From: Phanerodontia chrysosporium
Lineage: Eukaryota; Basidiomycota; Agaricomycetes; Polyporales; Phanerochaetaceae
Direction of reading: 5' to 3'
NCBI GenBank assembly: GCA_001910725.1
Contig: MJGA01000002.1
Span: 2,108,001-2,172,000 of the forward strand
Length of the DNA: 64,000 nt
The notes under the pieces: generated by a model
Database searches by the model: none
Seen by the model: the letters and a program-made list of their open reading frames with translations, nothing else
What the model was told of the DNA's origin: nothing
In this document: positions 1-10,399 of the stretch, one piece after another
Layout: every line of letters begins with the position of its first letter
How positions within the stretch are numbered: position 1 is the first letter of the stretch
Made by a program: the position numbers and the translations under genes

Positions 1-296
1 CATGCGGGGACCCGTGCTGGGACGTGTGATGCCACCCTTCGAGCTACCAGTGCGCAATCCATCAAGATTAAAGCTTTCTAATGTACACAGCATACTTGCG
101 TCAGCTGGTCGCGCGGCGATACATATCAAGCGTCCGGAGAGTAAGCTTCCCATCGACCAGGAAGTATTGCATGAGAGAACGAGGAGGCAAAAGGAGGCAT
201 CTGTCGTAAAGCAGGGATCGACAGGGTCGTGTGCGCACTCGAGACGGGTGTAGCAACGACGTGATGCACCCCGTTGGCGGGGAGGGCCCGCGCTGC
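1..296. other. no gene seen, downstream of PPIL3
   Basis: I see no convincing coding sequence here. The short open frames lack recognisable motifs. It is probably the 3' UTR of the minus-strand cyclophilin gene and flanking spacer. Confidence 0.5.
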
Positions 297-1254
297 TTAC
301 CGCCCGACGAGTTGCGCGTCTGCAATAGGGTTTGCATGGATGGTGACCTGGTGACAAGCAGTGCGGTCAGCCTCCCGTCGGGAGCCAGGCATGACAATTG
401 GGAAAAGAGTCAGGGTCCGCCGGAGCAGACCCCGTCCGAGACGGTGAGGAGCCCCGGTGGGAAGCCGAGCGAAACGCGACCACACGGTGGCAGCCCGGGA
501 TGGGACTTACGTGAGTCAGCTTTATCTCGTTGAGCGGCCTGTTTTTTGCATTGACCGGGACGCGCTCCATCGCGTCGAGTGTCGAGTCGGCGCCGTCAAT
601 GACCTGCGACGCGGTGAGCTCGGGTCAGCCAGATGGCACGTGGTGGGAACGTGCCTTGCCAAATATTGTGTATTTGCCGTCGAGGTGGGGCTGCTTTGCA
701 TATGTGATGAAGAACTGCGACTTGTTGGTATCAGGCCCAGAGTTTGCCATCGCTAGGATACCGCGATTATTGAACTGCGGGAAGGCACATGGGATCAGTA
801 AGGCGCTGCGCAAGCACGCGGTGGCGAGAGAGGACCTTGAGAGTGGACCTGATCTCGTCTGGGAAGGGCTTCCCCCAGATGCTCTGTCCGCCCTTGCCCG
901 AGCCGGACGGGTCACCGGTCTGGATCATGAAGCCCTTGATGTTGCGGTGCCAGATGCAGCCATCGTAGTATCCGGAGGCGCAGAGGGCGAGAAAGTTCTG
1001 GGAGAGAGAAGGTAAGCAGGCGAGCATGCAGGCGGGGGCAGGACGGGTGGACCTCGAGTTACCTCCACAGTTTTCGGAACCGCTTCGCAGAACAATTCGC
1101 ACTGTCAACGCATCGGGTCGGAGACGGCACCGGGGACGCTGGGGGGCAGGAGGAACATACCTTGAGGTCGCCGAGGTTGGTGTGGAGGGTGACGGACTGT
1201 GTGACCCACTGAGCATGCGGGAGGGAGGAGGAGGAACGGAGAGGAACTGACCAT
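297..1254 (-). CDS. peptidyl-prolyl cis-trans isomerase, PPIL3/Cyp10 type cyclophilin
   Basis: Small single-domain cyclophilin that catalyses proline cis-trans isomerisation; PPIL3-type members associate with the spliceosome. Spliced product is about 160 residues, the usual PPIL3 length. Visible motifs in order are [12 protein letters not shown] at the N terminus, [40 protein letters not shown] with the catalytic Arg, Phe and Gln, [32 protein letters not shown] and the C-terminal VTIHANP. The Trp that binds cyclosporin in CypA is His here, as in animal PPIL3. The gene has at least five introns. The start ATG (1252-1254) appears to be alone in its exon, and one intron near 655 seems to use a GC donor. 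It is divergent from the G-alpha gene. Family assignment is strong; the exact exon map is inferred. Confidence 0.9.
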
Positions 1255-1575
1255 GGCGGATGGAGGTGGAGAGACAAGCAGAGGCCCGCGCCGGCCGAGT
1301 GCGCCACGAAGCTCCTGCTGGCGGCTGATCCGGCGGGACGGTTGCCAAAAGGGGCAGGAGGCAGCCGTGCGCGTGCCAGACTGGGCGAGATATCCACGTC
1401 CCCCGTCGTCTTCCATCACTTCGAATTTCGTGCGCTGTCTGCTCGACTTCCCATATAGATGTAGCCCGCCCTTCTGGGCTCCCGTCTTCTGTTTCCTCTC
1501 CCTTACCACCACCATCACCGCCGCTCCCCGCGTCCCCCGCGTCCACGACGGCACCCACGCCCTCGCCCCGACGCC
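1255..1575. promoter_or_regulatory. divergent promoter between PPIL3 and G-alpha
   Basis: A 321 bp gap separates two divergent start codons. It contains CT-rich stretches on the plus strand (about 1470-1575) of the kind seen before fungal start sites. I see no clear TATA box. Confidence 0.4.
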
Positions 1576-3595
1576 ATGATTTCCGCCCCGCGCCCTCCCT
1601 CTGTGCGCAGCATCGGCACCGACTACGGTGACCCAATCTCTGCTATCCTCCGCCCGCCCGTCGGCGAGTCCGAGAGAGACCGCCAGCTCAGGCTCCAGCG
1701 CGAAGCCGAGGCAAAGCGGATCAGCGACGCCATTGACGAGGAGCTCAGGGCAGAGGAGAAACGCTACAGAAAGCGCAAAGAAGATGTCAGGGTATGTTCT
1801 GTTTCGTTCACGCGACACGTATTCCGTCTTTTGCCCCTGCGTGCTACGTAGCGCGCTTGACCTACGGACGGGATGCGCCTTTTGAGATACGCTTCCTTGA
1901 ACACGAGCTGACTATTCGGCGTATCTTAAAGCTTCTCCTGCTCGGCCAGGCCGAGTCTGGCAAGTCCACACTACAGAAGCAATTCCAGCTCATGTACAAC
2001 CCAACCTCGCTCGAGGAAGAACGGCTGTCCTGGCGGCCAGTGGTATACTACAACATTGCCCGTCCAGTACGCCGCATCTTTGAAGTCATTGACGCGTACG
2101 GAGAATTCGAAGAGGAAGACGACGCCATGCAGGTCGACACCGACGACAATGTCGACAACGAGTCCAAGCGTGACTCTGCACTGTCTGCCTCGCAGGGTTC
2201 GTCAACGTCGGAGAAGCGACTCACAACGCTGCGCTACCGCTTGGGCCCTCTCCTGGCTGCAGAGGGTGCCCTCGCCGAGCGACTGTCTGGCGGTCAGCCG
2301 ACTCCTACCAAAGGCAACCTCTTTGTCCGATCAGGTTGGCAGGCCCGGTCGTTGCTGGGCAAGGCACGTCTGCGAGAACGCAATAGCTTCACCGCCCAGC
2401 GGAATAGCATGGACAGCGGCCTGCCGAGAACTAGTGAAGACTCGACAATCATCATCGAAAAGGACAAACTGATCGAGGATGTCGCGAAGATCTTGCACAC
2501 TTGCGCGGACGACATCAAGGAGCTTTGGGAGCACCAGGCAGTGCAGCGGCTGCGCGAGAAGCGGCGGCTGCGGCTGGAGGAATGGGCAGAGTTGTCCGTG
2601 CCTTCTCTTCGCGTCTTTATCATAAATACTCATGTTTGGCAGCTTCCTCGATAACATTGGCCGGGTATCAGAGGCTGGCTACGTGCCGACGACTGGTTAG
2701 TGAAGTCGGTCATGTGCCAGAACCTTGACTGAACTTGGAATCCCAGATGACATCTTGCATGCCCGAATACAAACCATGGGCGTTGCAGAACATGTGTTTG
2801 ACGTGTCGCTGCACGGGCGCACTGTGACTTGGCACTTGTATGACGTGGGAGGTGCTAGAGGTCAGAGGCATATGTGGGCACCGTACTTTGACGATGCGTG
2901 CGTAGCATCTTGTCATGTGCCCACGGCACAAGCTCACAATCTTGTCATCGTTGCAGGACTGCCATTATCTTCATGGCGCCTGTCAGCGCGTTCGATCAGG
3001 TGGGGCATATGGCTGGGTGTACAGACTCTGTGTGCTAATGCATTGCCGCAGTATCTCGAAGAAGATCCGCGGACGAATCGTATCGATGACTCACTGCAGC
3101 TCTTCACGCAAATATGCTCGAACAAACTGCTAAAGAACGCACATCTCGTGCTTTTCCTGAGTAAGTCGCGCTTCACTTTGCAAAAGTCTCTGTCTGATGG
3201 TTTGTTGTAGACAAGACCGATGTGCTGAAGGCGAAACTTGCCAGAGGCGTGCAAGTCAAGAAGTAGTACGTTGACATCCTGGGACAAGTCTGGACAGTTG
3301 CTGACCTCACGGTGGCTTGCAGCATCACTTCTTACGGCGAGCGTCCGAACGAATTCGATCCTGTCGTCGGCTACTTCCGTGCACATTTCACACAAGTGCA
3401 CAAGAGGAATAACGAAAGCATGCGTGTTCTGTACACTCATCTGACCAACGTCGTGGTCCGTGTGTCTTTTATTTTCGAAGATCGCTCCTGGTACTCACGC
3501 TGTCATTCTAGGACAAGACGGCAACACAGAGGATCATTACCGACATTCGTGACTCTATCTTCAGGGTGTATCTGAAGGATGCTGCCCTGGTGTAG
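1576..3595 (+). CDS. divergent heterotrimeric G-protein alpha subunit with long helical-domain insertion
   Basis: GTP-binding alpha subunit of a membrane receptor signalling complex. Nine exons (1576-1791, 1932-2593, 2643-2695, 2747-2897, 2957-2999, 3052-3160, 3211-3265, 3323-3455, 3512-3595) give exactly 501 residues against about 350 for classical G-alpha. Seen in order: a charged N terminus without the MGxxxS myristoylation signal, P-loop GQAESGKST, a Ser-rich acidic insertion of roughly 115 residues in the helical domain, switch [14 protein letters not shown] with the catalytic Arg and Thr, switch [14 protein letters not shown], the NKTD guanine motif, and THLTNVV where TCAT is expected. 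The switch-II catalytic Gln is Ala (codon 2854-2856), so intrinsic GTP hydrolysis is predicted to be weak. Missing N-myristoylation suggests another way of reaching the membrane. It resembles the non-classical G-alpha paralogues of Agaricomycetes rather than GPA1-3 orthologues. Confidence 0.9.
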
Positions 3596-5140
3596 CCAGC
3601 TCGCTCTGACGGCGAGGCCGTTATTATAACGACTTGACACGACTTTCCTCTCTAGATGGTCTATTCGCCTTTCGCAGTGTTCTCTACGGTACGGCCTTAT
3701 ACCCCTTAATGGTTTCTTGGACGTCTTGCCTTCTATCATATCGTCTTCTTTGTTCTATTTACGCTTCTTAGTGCACTTCCTGTTGTTTGTACTATGGTCT
3801 TCGCGCGTTCGCACGATGTGCGTTTCGCAATTGTAATGTCTGTATTCCTGTAGGGTTCTCTAGCAACGTTCGCGGTCTCCCCAGAACTATGTTGGCTATT
3901 CGTGATTCTGCGATCGGCTGCAATGGTGCTGCAGGTCTCGCTCCGACGACACCCGCCCCTACCCGCCCGTCGGGGACGCCGGCTGGTGTGGATGGCTTGG
4001 GCGCCTGCGCCTGTGTTGTTGCCAAATATAGAGTGGCGACGGAGGCGTGGAAGCGAGTCGCCGTGGCCACTACGCCCGCTTTCGACGCGCTCCTGTTTCT
4101 TCCGCAGTGACACGGACGACTACAGCTTATGGGCAATGAGCTTCCTCTTGCGGCCTACGCCTGCGCACGCCTTTCTCCTGTCTGTTCCGACCGTGGGCAC
4201 GGAGGGTGTTCTCGCTGCCGGCATCGTGGGCGTTGGAGGCAGAAGAATCGAATTTCCGGGTGCGAGCCTGCCAGCGTGCGGGACGGATTGGAGCATTGCT
4301 GGGCCCCAAAGGCGAGTTTCCTGCGACGTTCCCACGGAGGATCGGTTCTAGCTGCGCGAGGTGCCTTCCTGATCGGGAACCACGTCTGGCAGAGGCAGCA
4401 AGAGGTGAACCGGTGAAGTGCGCAATCGTTCATCCCTGCACCTGCTCGCCAGCTCTCGGAAGCCACTGATATGTCCTAGGCTGCTTGCGGGGCACGGCTG
4501 GCCATGAGTCAGCACAGAGCAACATCCCCGGAAGGCGCACGAGTGGCGGCGACGACCGTCGAGAGCTGCGCGGGGCAAGTCACGGGGGTGGGCCTCTCGT
4601 ATGTGCTGCTTCCGCGCTGTCCCTCGGGCGAGCGTGCGTATGAATGGGCGCGCCAACTTGGCAGTGATAGACACACCACCTGGCCATGTCTTCTCTGATG
4701 CTGGGAGAGCCCGCTCAGGCACTAGAGGATGCCGAACCGCTCGGTCCTCCACGACTGGCCCCCACCTGAGCAAGCAAAGGCCCAGGGAGCCTGAGGACCC
4801 CCCTCGGACTCGATCGGAAGGCCCAGCACGGTCCCCCAGCCCGCGCCGCACGCACCGCGCGTTCTGATGCATTCAGCCGTTTCACTTGTTCCCATCCCTA
4901 TCTGCGCCTCGTCCCGAGCGGGTGCTCGGTGTCCAGCCCGCATTGCGGGCCTGCCCAACCCATCAGCAGCCGGTCCTCGCTCACACGATTGGCTGCGCCG
5001 CCCCGTGACTGACGTTCAGGGGGCTCCCGCGCACGCCTCGTCTATTGAGGGGCTTCCGGCCAGTCGCGAGGTTTTTGATCAAACTGGGCATGCACCTCTG
5101 GGTTTCACCAGTCTCTCATGACCTGGCAGTCGCCCTGCTC
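3596..5140. other. intergenic, no gene seen
   Basis: About 1.5 kb between G-alpha and formate dehydrogenase. Open frames on both strands are short, overlap each other and show no family motif. The sequence is GC-rich with many CpG-containing runs. The right end is presumably the upstream control region of formate dehydrogenase. Confidence 0.5.
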
Positions 5141-5145
5141 GAGCG

Positions 5146-5152
5146 TATAAAG
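5146..5152 (+). promoter_or_regulatory. TATA box of formate dehydrogenase
   Basis: TATAAAG lies 95 bp before the formate dehydrogenase ATG and is followed by a CT-rich leader with CTCCTGCTCTCCTCACC. The spacing fits a strongly expressed fungal gene. Confidence 0.65.
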
Positions 5153-5246
5153 AGGGGGCGCCAGCGCGACCATGGGTCCTCAGCATCCCCCTCCTGCTCT
5201 CCTCACCAGCACATCTAGTCTTCTTCAACTCTCGTCTTCAGTCATC

Positions 5247-6624
5247 ATGAAGGTCAGCGCAGCCCCTATACGTCGCGTCCGACGCGTACTCATCCAGGGT
5301 CCTGCCAGGTTCTTGCCATCCTCTACTCCGGCGGTGAGTCCGCCCGCCAGGAGCCCCGTCTCCTCGGTACGATCGAGAACCAGGTGCGTTGCTGCTGCTG
5401 CCACGCCGTGTCCTCGGCGCCGTGCTGAACGCATGCTCCCGTAGCTCGGCCTCCGTGACTGGCTGGAGTCTCAGGGCCACGAGTTCATCGTCTCCGACGA
5501 CAAGGAGGGCCCCAACTCTGTCTTCCAGAAGCACATCGTCGATGTGAGTCTCCTGTCCCCGCTTTGAGGTGTCCCTGGGTGCTGACGGTCTCTCCCAAGG
5601 CTGAGGTCCTCATCACCACTCCCTTCCACCCCGGCTACCTCACCCGTGAGGTCATGGAGAAGGCCAAGAACCTCAAGATCTGCATCACCGCTGGTGTCGG
5701 CTCCGACCACATCGACCTCAACGCTGCCGTCGAGCGCGGCATCGAGGTCCTCGAGGTCTCTGGCTCGAACGTCGTCTCGGTCGCCGAGCATGTCGTCATG
5801 TCCATCCTCCTCCTCGTCCGCAACTTCGTCCCTGCTCACGAGGTCAGTATCACATGCGCAATGCCATCGCGTGGGACAATAAGACTGATAAAGTTTTGGG
5901 TTTGATCTTCAGATGATCGAGCGCGGTGACTGGCAGGTCTCTGAGGTCGCCCGCAACGCGTACGACCTCGAGGGCAAGGTCGTCGGCACCATCGGTGCTG
6001 GCCGCATTGGCTACCGTGTGCTCCAGCGCCTGAAGCCCTTCAACTGCAAGGAGCTCCTCTACTACGACTACGCCGCGCTCCCCGAGCAGGCCTCGAAGGA
6101 GGTCGGCGTGCGCCGCGTCGAGGACCTCAAGGACTTTGTCTCGCAGTGCGACGTGATCACGGTCAACTGCCCGCTGCACGAGGGCACGCGCGGGCTGGTG
6201 AACGCGGAGCTGCTGAAGCACTTCAAGAAGGGCGCGTGGCTCGTGAACACGGCGCGCGGCGCGATCTGCGACAAGGACGCGGTCGCGGCGGCGGTGAAGA
6301 GCGGGCAGCTGAACGGCTACGCGGGCGACGTGTGGAACGTGCAGCCGGCGCCGAAGGACCACCCGTGGCGCACGATGAAGAACCCGCTCGGCGGCGGCAA
6401 CGGCATGGTCCCGCACTACTCGGGCACGACGCTGGACGCGCAGGCGCGCTACGCTGCGGGCACGCGCTCGATCCTCGAGAACTACCTGACGGGCAAGCCG
6501 CAGGAGCCGCAGAACGTGATCATTGGCAAGAGTGAGTGGTGGCCCTTGTTTGGCTTGCTCTGGACGGCTGCTGACGGATTGGCCTGCAGAGGGCTACGAG
6601 ACCAAGGCGTACGGGCAGCGGTGA
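5247..6624 (+). CDS. FDH1: NAD+-dependent formate dehydrogenase
   Basis: Oxidises formate to CO2 with reduction of NAD+, detoxifying formate made from oxalate, methanol or lignin-derived methoxyl groups. Six exons (5247-5252, 5309-5383, 5445-5543, 5600-5842, 5913-6531, 6590-6624) give 358 residues, the normal length for cytosolic fungal FDH. The D-2-hydroxyacid dehydrogenase fold is evident: TPFHPGYLT near the active site, [16 protein letters not shown], the Rossmann motif [13 protein letters not shown], an Asp in YYDYAALP that selects NAD+, [13 protein letters not shown] with the catalytic Arg, and [15 protein letters not shown] with the catalytic His. There is no targeting sequence or PTS1. 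The first exon is only ATGAAG. A TATA box and CT-rich leader suggest high inducible expression, as known for FDH in wood-decay fungi. Confidence 0.95.
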
Positions 6625-6948
6625 GCGGGACCGGGGGCCGTGTTGGTTTCTTCTATCGATGGGGGGACAAGTCAAATGTATCAGTACTAGCCATCTCAGC
6701 GTTGAAATGTATTTCTAAACCGACTCGTCGCGGTGTGTTTTCGGGCGAGGTCGGTCGAGATGAGGAGATGATCGACTGTGGGGAAGTGCGGGGCACGGTG
6801 AGCCGGCGGCAAGTGCCGGGGCTAAACGCCGTGCGGGGTGGGGATTAATTTGGGGTGTGCTAGACGCCCGAGAGCGCAGGTTTGCTGTGAACCATCGCGC
6901 TCGGATATCACAAGCCTCGTCGCCGTCCACTCTGGCGCCGCGCTCCCA
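6625..6948. other. spacer between FDH and bHLH gene
   Basis: About 320 bp combining the FDH 3' UTR and the upstream region of the next plus-strand gene. I see no independent coding sequence. The open frame of the bHLH gene reaches back to 6838 but the first good ATG is 6949. Confidence 0.4.
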
Positions 6949-8305
6949 ATGGCTCTCCTCACGCACTCAGAGTCCCTCGCCTTCAACGGCTTCCTCTCCT
7001 CCATCGACTTTGGCGACGCTCTCGAATGGAGCGGCCTCTCCCCAGACAAGCTGCCCCTGATCCCCTCCCAGGGAAAGGAGGCCGCACTCGCCAAAGCGAC
7101 CAAGGATCTCATGTCTCTCGAGGCCACCCTCCGCCATGACGAGCAGCAGCCCCTCGACGTCGTCCCCAGCAGCTGGCCCGGCCTCCCAGAGGAGCAGCTG
7201 CAACGCCCCAATCAAGAGTACACCTACGGCTTCGGCGTGCCCTCCTCCTCGTCCTCGCGCCATCCCCGTCGGTCGACGCTGCCGGGCGAGCAGCGGCGCC
7301 CGTCCCCACACGACATCTTCGCCCAACCACCCACGTCGCAACCCGCGCCATTCTTCGATACGCCCGGATCGTCCTCATCATCCTTCCCGCCCTCCGACAC
7401 ACAGCCGTCAGGGTCCCGACCGAGCCCGTTCTCCGCGACGTCCGCCCCGGCCGTGCTCAATCGCAGCCGCTCAGGCTCAAAGCGCAGCCTCGCCGACAGC
7501 GAGTGGTCCGGCGCGGCGCGAAGCGGCGGCGCCCGTCCGTGCTCGCCGAGCAGCCCGACTCGCCCGCGCTCGACGACGGCGCCCGCCCGCGGTCTGCGCG
7601 CGCGTCCTCGGTGTCGTCCACCACGACTGTCGGTGGCACCCCGCGCGACGGCGAGCCCGGCGGCGGCGGCGGCGCAAAGCCTGCGCTGCTGTCGCCCTCC
7701 AGAAACGGGCCAATCACATCCAGTCGGAGCAGAAGCGCCGCGCGAATATCCGCAAGGGCTACGAGGCCCTGTGCGAGGTCGTCCCCGCGCTGCGGGACGC
7801 CATACGGGCGGAGGAGGAACGAGGTGCGTGTCGGAATTCGCTGTCCGCGACGGCGCCAGAACTCACGCTCACGCTCGCAGCACGCGCCGACGATGACAGT
7901 CGGAAGCGAAAGAAGAAGGCGAAGAGCGGCGAGGAGCCCGAAAAGTCAGATGGCAGGGCAGGGCCGAAGAGCGAGAACGTCGTGTTGCAAAAGAGTACGC
8001 ATATGTTCAGCTGCGGTCGGCGTCCGAGGCTGGTTGCTATGCAGCTTTTCCTCCCACCTGCCTTCGTTCCTCCATGCTAACTTGAGAGTTTAGCGATCGA
8101 CCACCTGAATGCATTGCTGGCCGAACGCATGACGCTTACGGCACGTCTCAACCAGGCCCGTGCCGCCCTCGCACCAGGGCATCCCGCGCTGCAATATTCG
8201 CGGAACCACCTTGACGACAAGGGCACGCCGCTGTGGGAGCGCGAGTGGAATGGCGGCACAGGCTGGGGCGATGCCGATGAGGATGCAGCCGACGACGACT
8301 CATGA
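6949..8305 (+). CDS. bHLH-zipper transcription factor with extended loop
   Basis: Nuclear DNA-binding protein. The N-terminal ~200 residues (from MALLTHSESLAF) are Ser/Pro-rich and probably regulatory. The basic region KRANHIQSEQKRRANIRKG has the His, Glu and Arg spacing that reads E-boxes of the CACGTG class. Helix 1 is YEALCEVVPALRDAIRAEEE. Helix 2 appears only after a loop of about 45 residues rich in Lys, Glu and Gly, as VVLQKTIDHLNALLAERM, and runs into a short leucine-zipper-like segment. The protein ends WGDADEDAADDDS. Two introns sit inside the loop/helix-2 region. The reading frame breaks twice, near 7503-7520 and at about 7690; one extra base at each site joins three long, protein-like frames, so I treat these as sequence errors, not inactivation. 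The target genes are unknown. Confidence 0.75.
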
Positions 8306-8736
8306 CCTTCATGGTACCGTGCTTTGCACTTCTAGGACAATTTCCCTTCCTCTGCGGCTGGTACCTCGCATCTCAATGGCTGTCGGATTACCGCTCTTCA
8401 TGTCTACACAGTGCACCCAACTCTGTTTCTCAAGCTTGCATATCTCTGTACAGTATACCAGCCGACCACATCGGACTGCCGTGTCAAGCGACCCGTCGGC
8501 CGAGTGGTTGTATTAGTATCTCCCCAATGCTCGGATGTCTTTCCGGATCCTGCCTCCAGACCATCGCATGCGAGTGCCTACTGAGTTCCGAGAAAGAAAA
8601 AAATTGAGTCACGTTTGATCACATTAAGCATAAGGTGTAGTAGTGAACGAAGTACATATGTGCGGTCGTTGATGAGCGACAAATTGCGCAAGGAACCGGC
8701 GGTTCTTCACCTCGCGCCGAATCGCGCGACGGGGAT
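8306..8736. other. convergent 3' ends, no gene seen
   Basis: About 430 bp between the bHLH stop (+) and the acid phosphatase stop (-). The sequence is AT-richer than its neighbours and fits two 3' UTRs. Confidence 0.5.
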
Positions 8737-10293
8737 TTAGAATCCGGCACCGCAAGACGCGTTCCAGGTGGCGTCGCCCCAAGAGACCTTGGCGGCCTGC
8801 GCGTGCGCCGAGACAAAGTCGCTGAGCGCACACGAGCCATACTTCTTGTTCATGTTCTTGCACGTCGTGAGCGGCATCGGGGCCTCGTTGAGCACGAGGC
8901 GGATCTGCGGGCCCTTGAACCTGTTGAGAAACGCAAAATAGGGTGAGGAGAACGATCACGTGTCTGGCGATGCGCGCGGACGCACGAGGAGCTGCAGCTG
9001 AACTTTTCCCAGGTCATCATCGCGGCAAAGGGCACCTGGTACGACGTGCGCCACTTCCTGTTCCAGGGATAGGGCCGTACTCGGGCAGTTTGTGCGTGTC
9101 CCTACGATGCTCCCGTCAGTCACCGTTCCCCGGCATGCAGCCCAGCGGTGCACTCACTTTGCGAGGCCGAGCGCAGTGAGGACCATGTCGATGGTCGTGT
9201 CGTGCCCGAACTCGAGGTACATCTCCTGCGCGTCGCCGGTCGCGTTCGAGAAGCGGTCCACGAGCTTCGCGACGTAGAGCGAGCCGAGGACGGCGCCCAT
9301 GTCGCGCGGGAGGCTGTATCCGAACGCGCCGTCCATGAGCAGGTCGAGCTCGTACTCGAACGCGGCGATCTCCGCGTCCGTGAACGCGCCGCACCACGGC
9401 GACGTGCCGTGCGCGGCGAGGTCGTACGCGCACGCGTACAGCGCGCCGTGCACGTCGTCCGCGGAGAGGCCCACGCCGGGCAGGAGCGCGTTCAGCCGGC
9501 GCGCGATCGGCGGGAGGTACACGGTGCCCCACGCGACGGTCGCGTTGTTGCCGTAGTTGTAGTCCCAGCGCGCGCACGTGTCCATCGGCGTGATCCACGA
9601 GACGGTGCTGCTGTCCTCTGCGATCGTCTGGAAGCGCGTCGCGTTCAGCGACCCCCAGCTCCGCCCAAAGTAGCCGTTCGCGAACCACTGTGCCGACTCG
9701 ATGACCTGCCAAGGGCCAGTGTCAGCGTCGCCGCCACCGCTGCGCCAGTTGCGCCAAGGGGACGTACCCGGTCCTGCGCGCCGACCAAGAGCGAGGACGC
9801 CTTCAGGTGCGGATACGTGAGCGCAAACTTGACACCATGGTCGAACAGCTCCTGCCGTCCAGGCGCCGTGAGGTCGTCGTGGCCGAGCGTGGAGACGTAG
9901 CCGTCCTTGAGGAACGCAAGGCTGGCGGGCAGACGCGCCTTCTGGATCGCGGTGGAGTGGTTGCCCAGCTTCTCCACGAGGCCGGTGATGAACGCCAGCT
10001 CTGAGACGAGCGGGTACCGCGCCCCGTGGCGCTGCATCTGCGGCGGCGTCAGCAGGGCTGCAACCTCGCAGAGGCGCGCGCGCGCGCAGCTGCGCTAGAA
10101 GACGCACCAGCATGACCTGCTCCACCGTGCAGTCGCCCGGGAGCGCCGTCTCCATGCCCAGCGGCACGGGCGCGGCAAAGTAGGGCGAGAGGTTGCCGAG
10201 GTGCTCGCTCACGACGAAGAGCTCGCGCGGGACGCTCGCGCCAGACGCGAGCGCGACGAGGGGCAGGAGGGCGAGGAAGGACTTGCCGAGCAT
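8737..10293 (-). CDS. secreted histidine acid phosphatase (phytase-like)
   Basis: Extracellular phosphomonoesterase of the histidine acid phosphatase branch, releasing phosphate from phytate or other organic esters. The start gives a clear signal peptide, MLGKSFLALLPLVALASGAS. After the first intron the catalytic MQRHGARYP motif follows CTVEQVML. Further on are NHSTAIQKARLP, WITPMDTCARWDYNYG, the proton-donor motif EFGHDTTIDMVL, RTSYQVPFAAMMTWEKFSC and a Cys-rich C terminus ending WNASCGAGF. Several N-glycosylation sequons and paired Cys agree with secretion. Four introns are likely. The frame must shift once at about 9066-9068, where one extra base in a G run (C on the coding strand) links GPIP to WNRKWRTS; I read this as a sequence error. 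A TATA-like ATAAAAAT lies about 95 bp upstream. Confidence 0.88.
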
Positions 10294-10385
10294 GGTCGAG
10301 GAGCGTTGGGCCGGGCGAGGGGTGGACAGGCGAGGGGTGCGGGGGTCGCTGGGGCGTCGGAGCTGCCGACGGGCAGGCCTGTAGG

Positions 10386-10394
10386 ATTTTTATG
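10386..10394 (-). promoter_or_regulatory. TATA-like element of acid phosphatase gene
   Basis: On the minus strand CATAAAAATCC lies about 95 bp before the phosphatase ATG, a usual distance for a fungal TATA element. Confidence 0.45.
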
Positions 10395-10399
10395 CTGCA

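Noticed and set aside
767..1818. Long minus-strand open frames across the G-alpha 5' region
   Set aside because: Only short pieces match the cyclophilin exons. The rest reads through introns and the divergent promoter with Arg/Gly-rich noise.
6146..6535. A 129-codon plus-strand frame within formate dehydrogenase
   Set aside because: It is a shifted frame inside a clear FDH exon with no motif of its own.
9148..9900. A 250-codon plus-strand open frame
   Set aside because: It is the GC-rich antisense shadow of the acid phosphatase. The minus strand carries RHGARYP and GHDTTID motifs.
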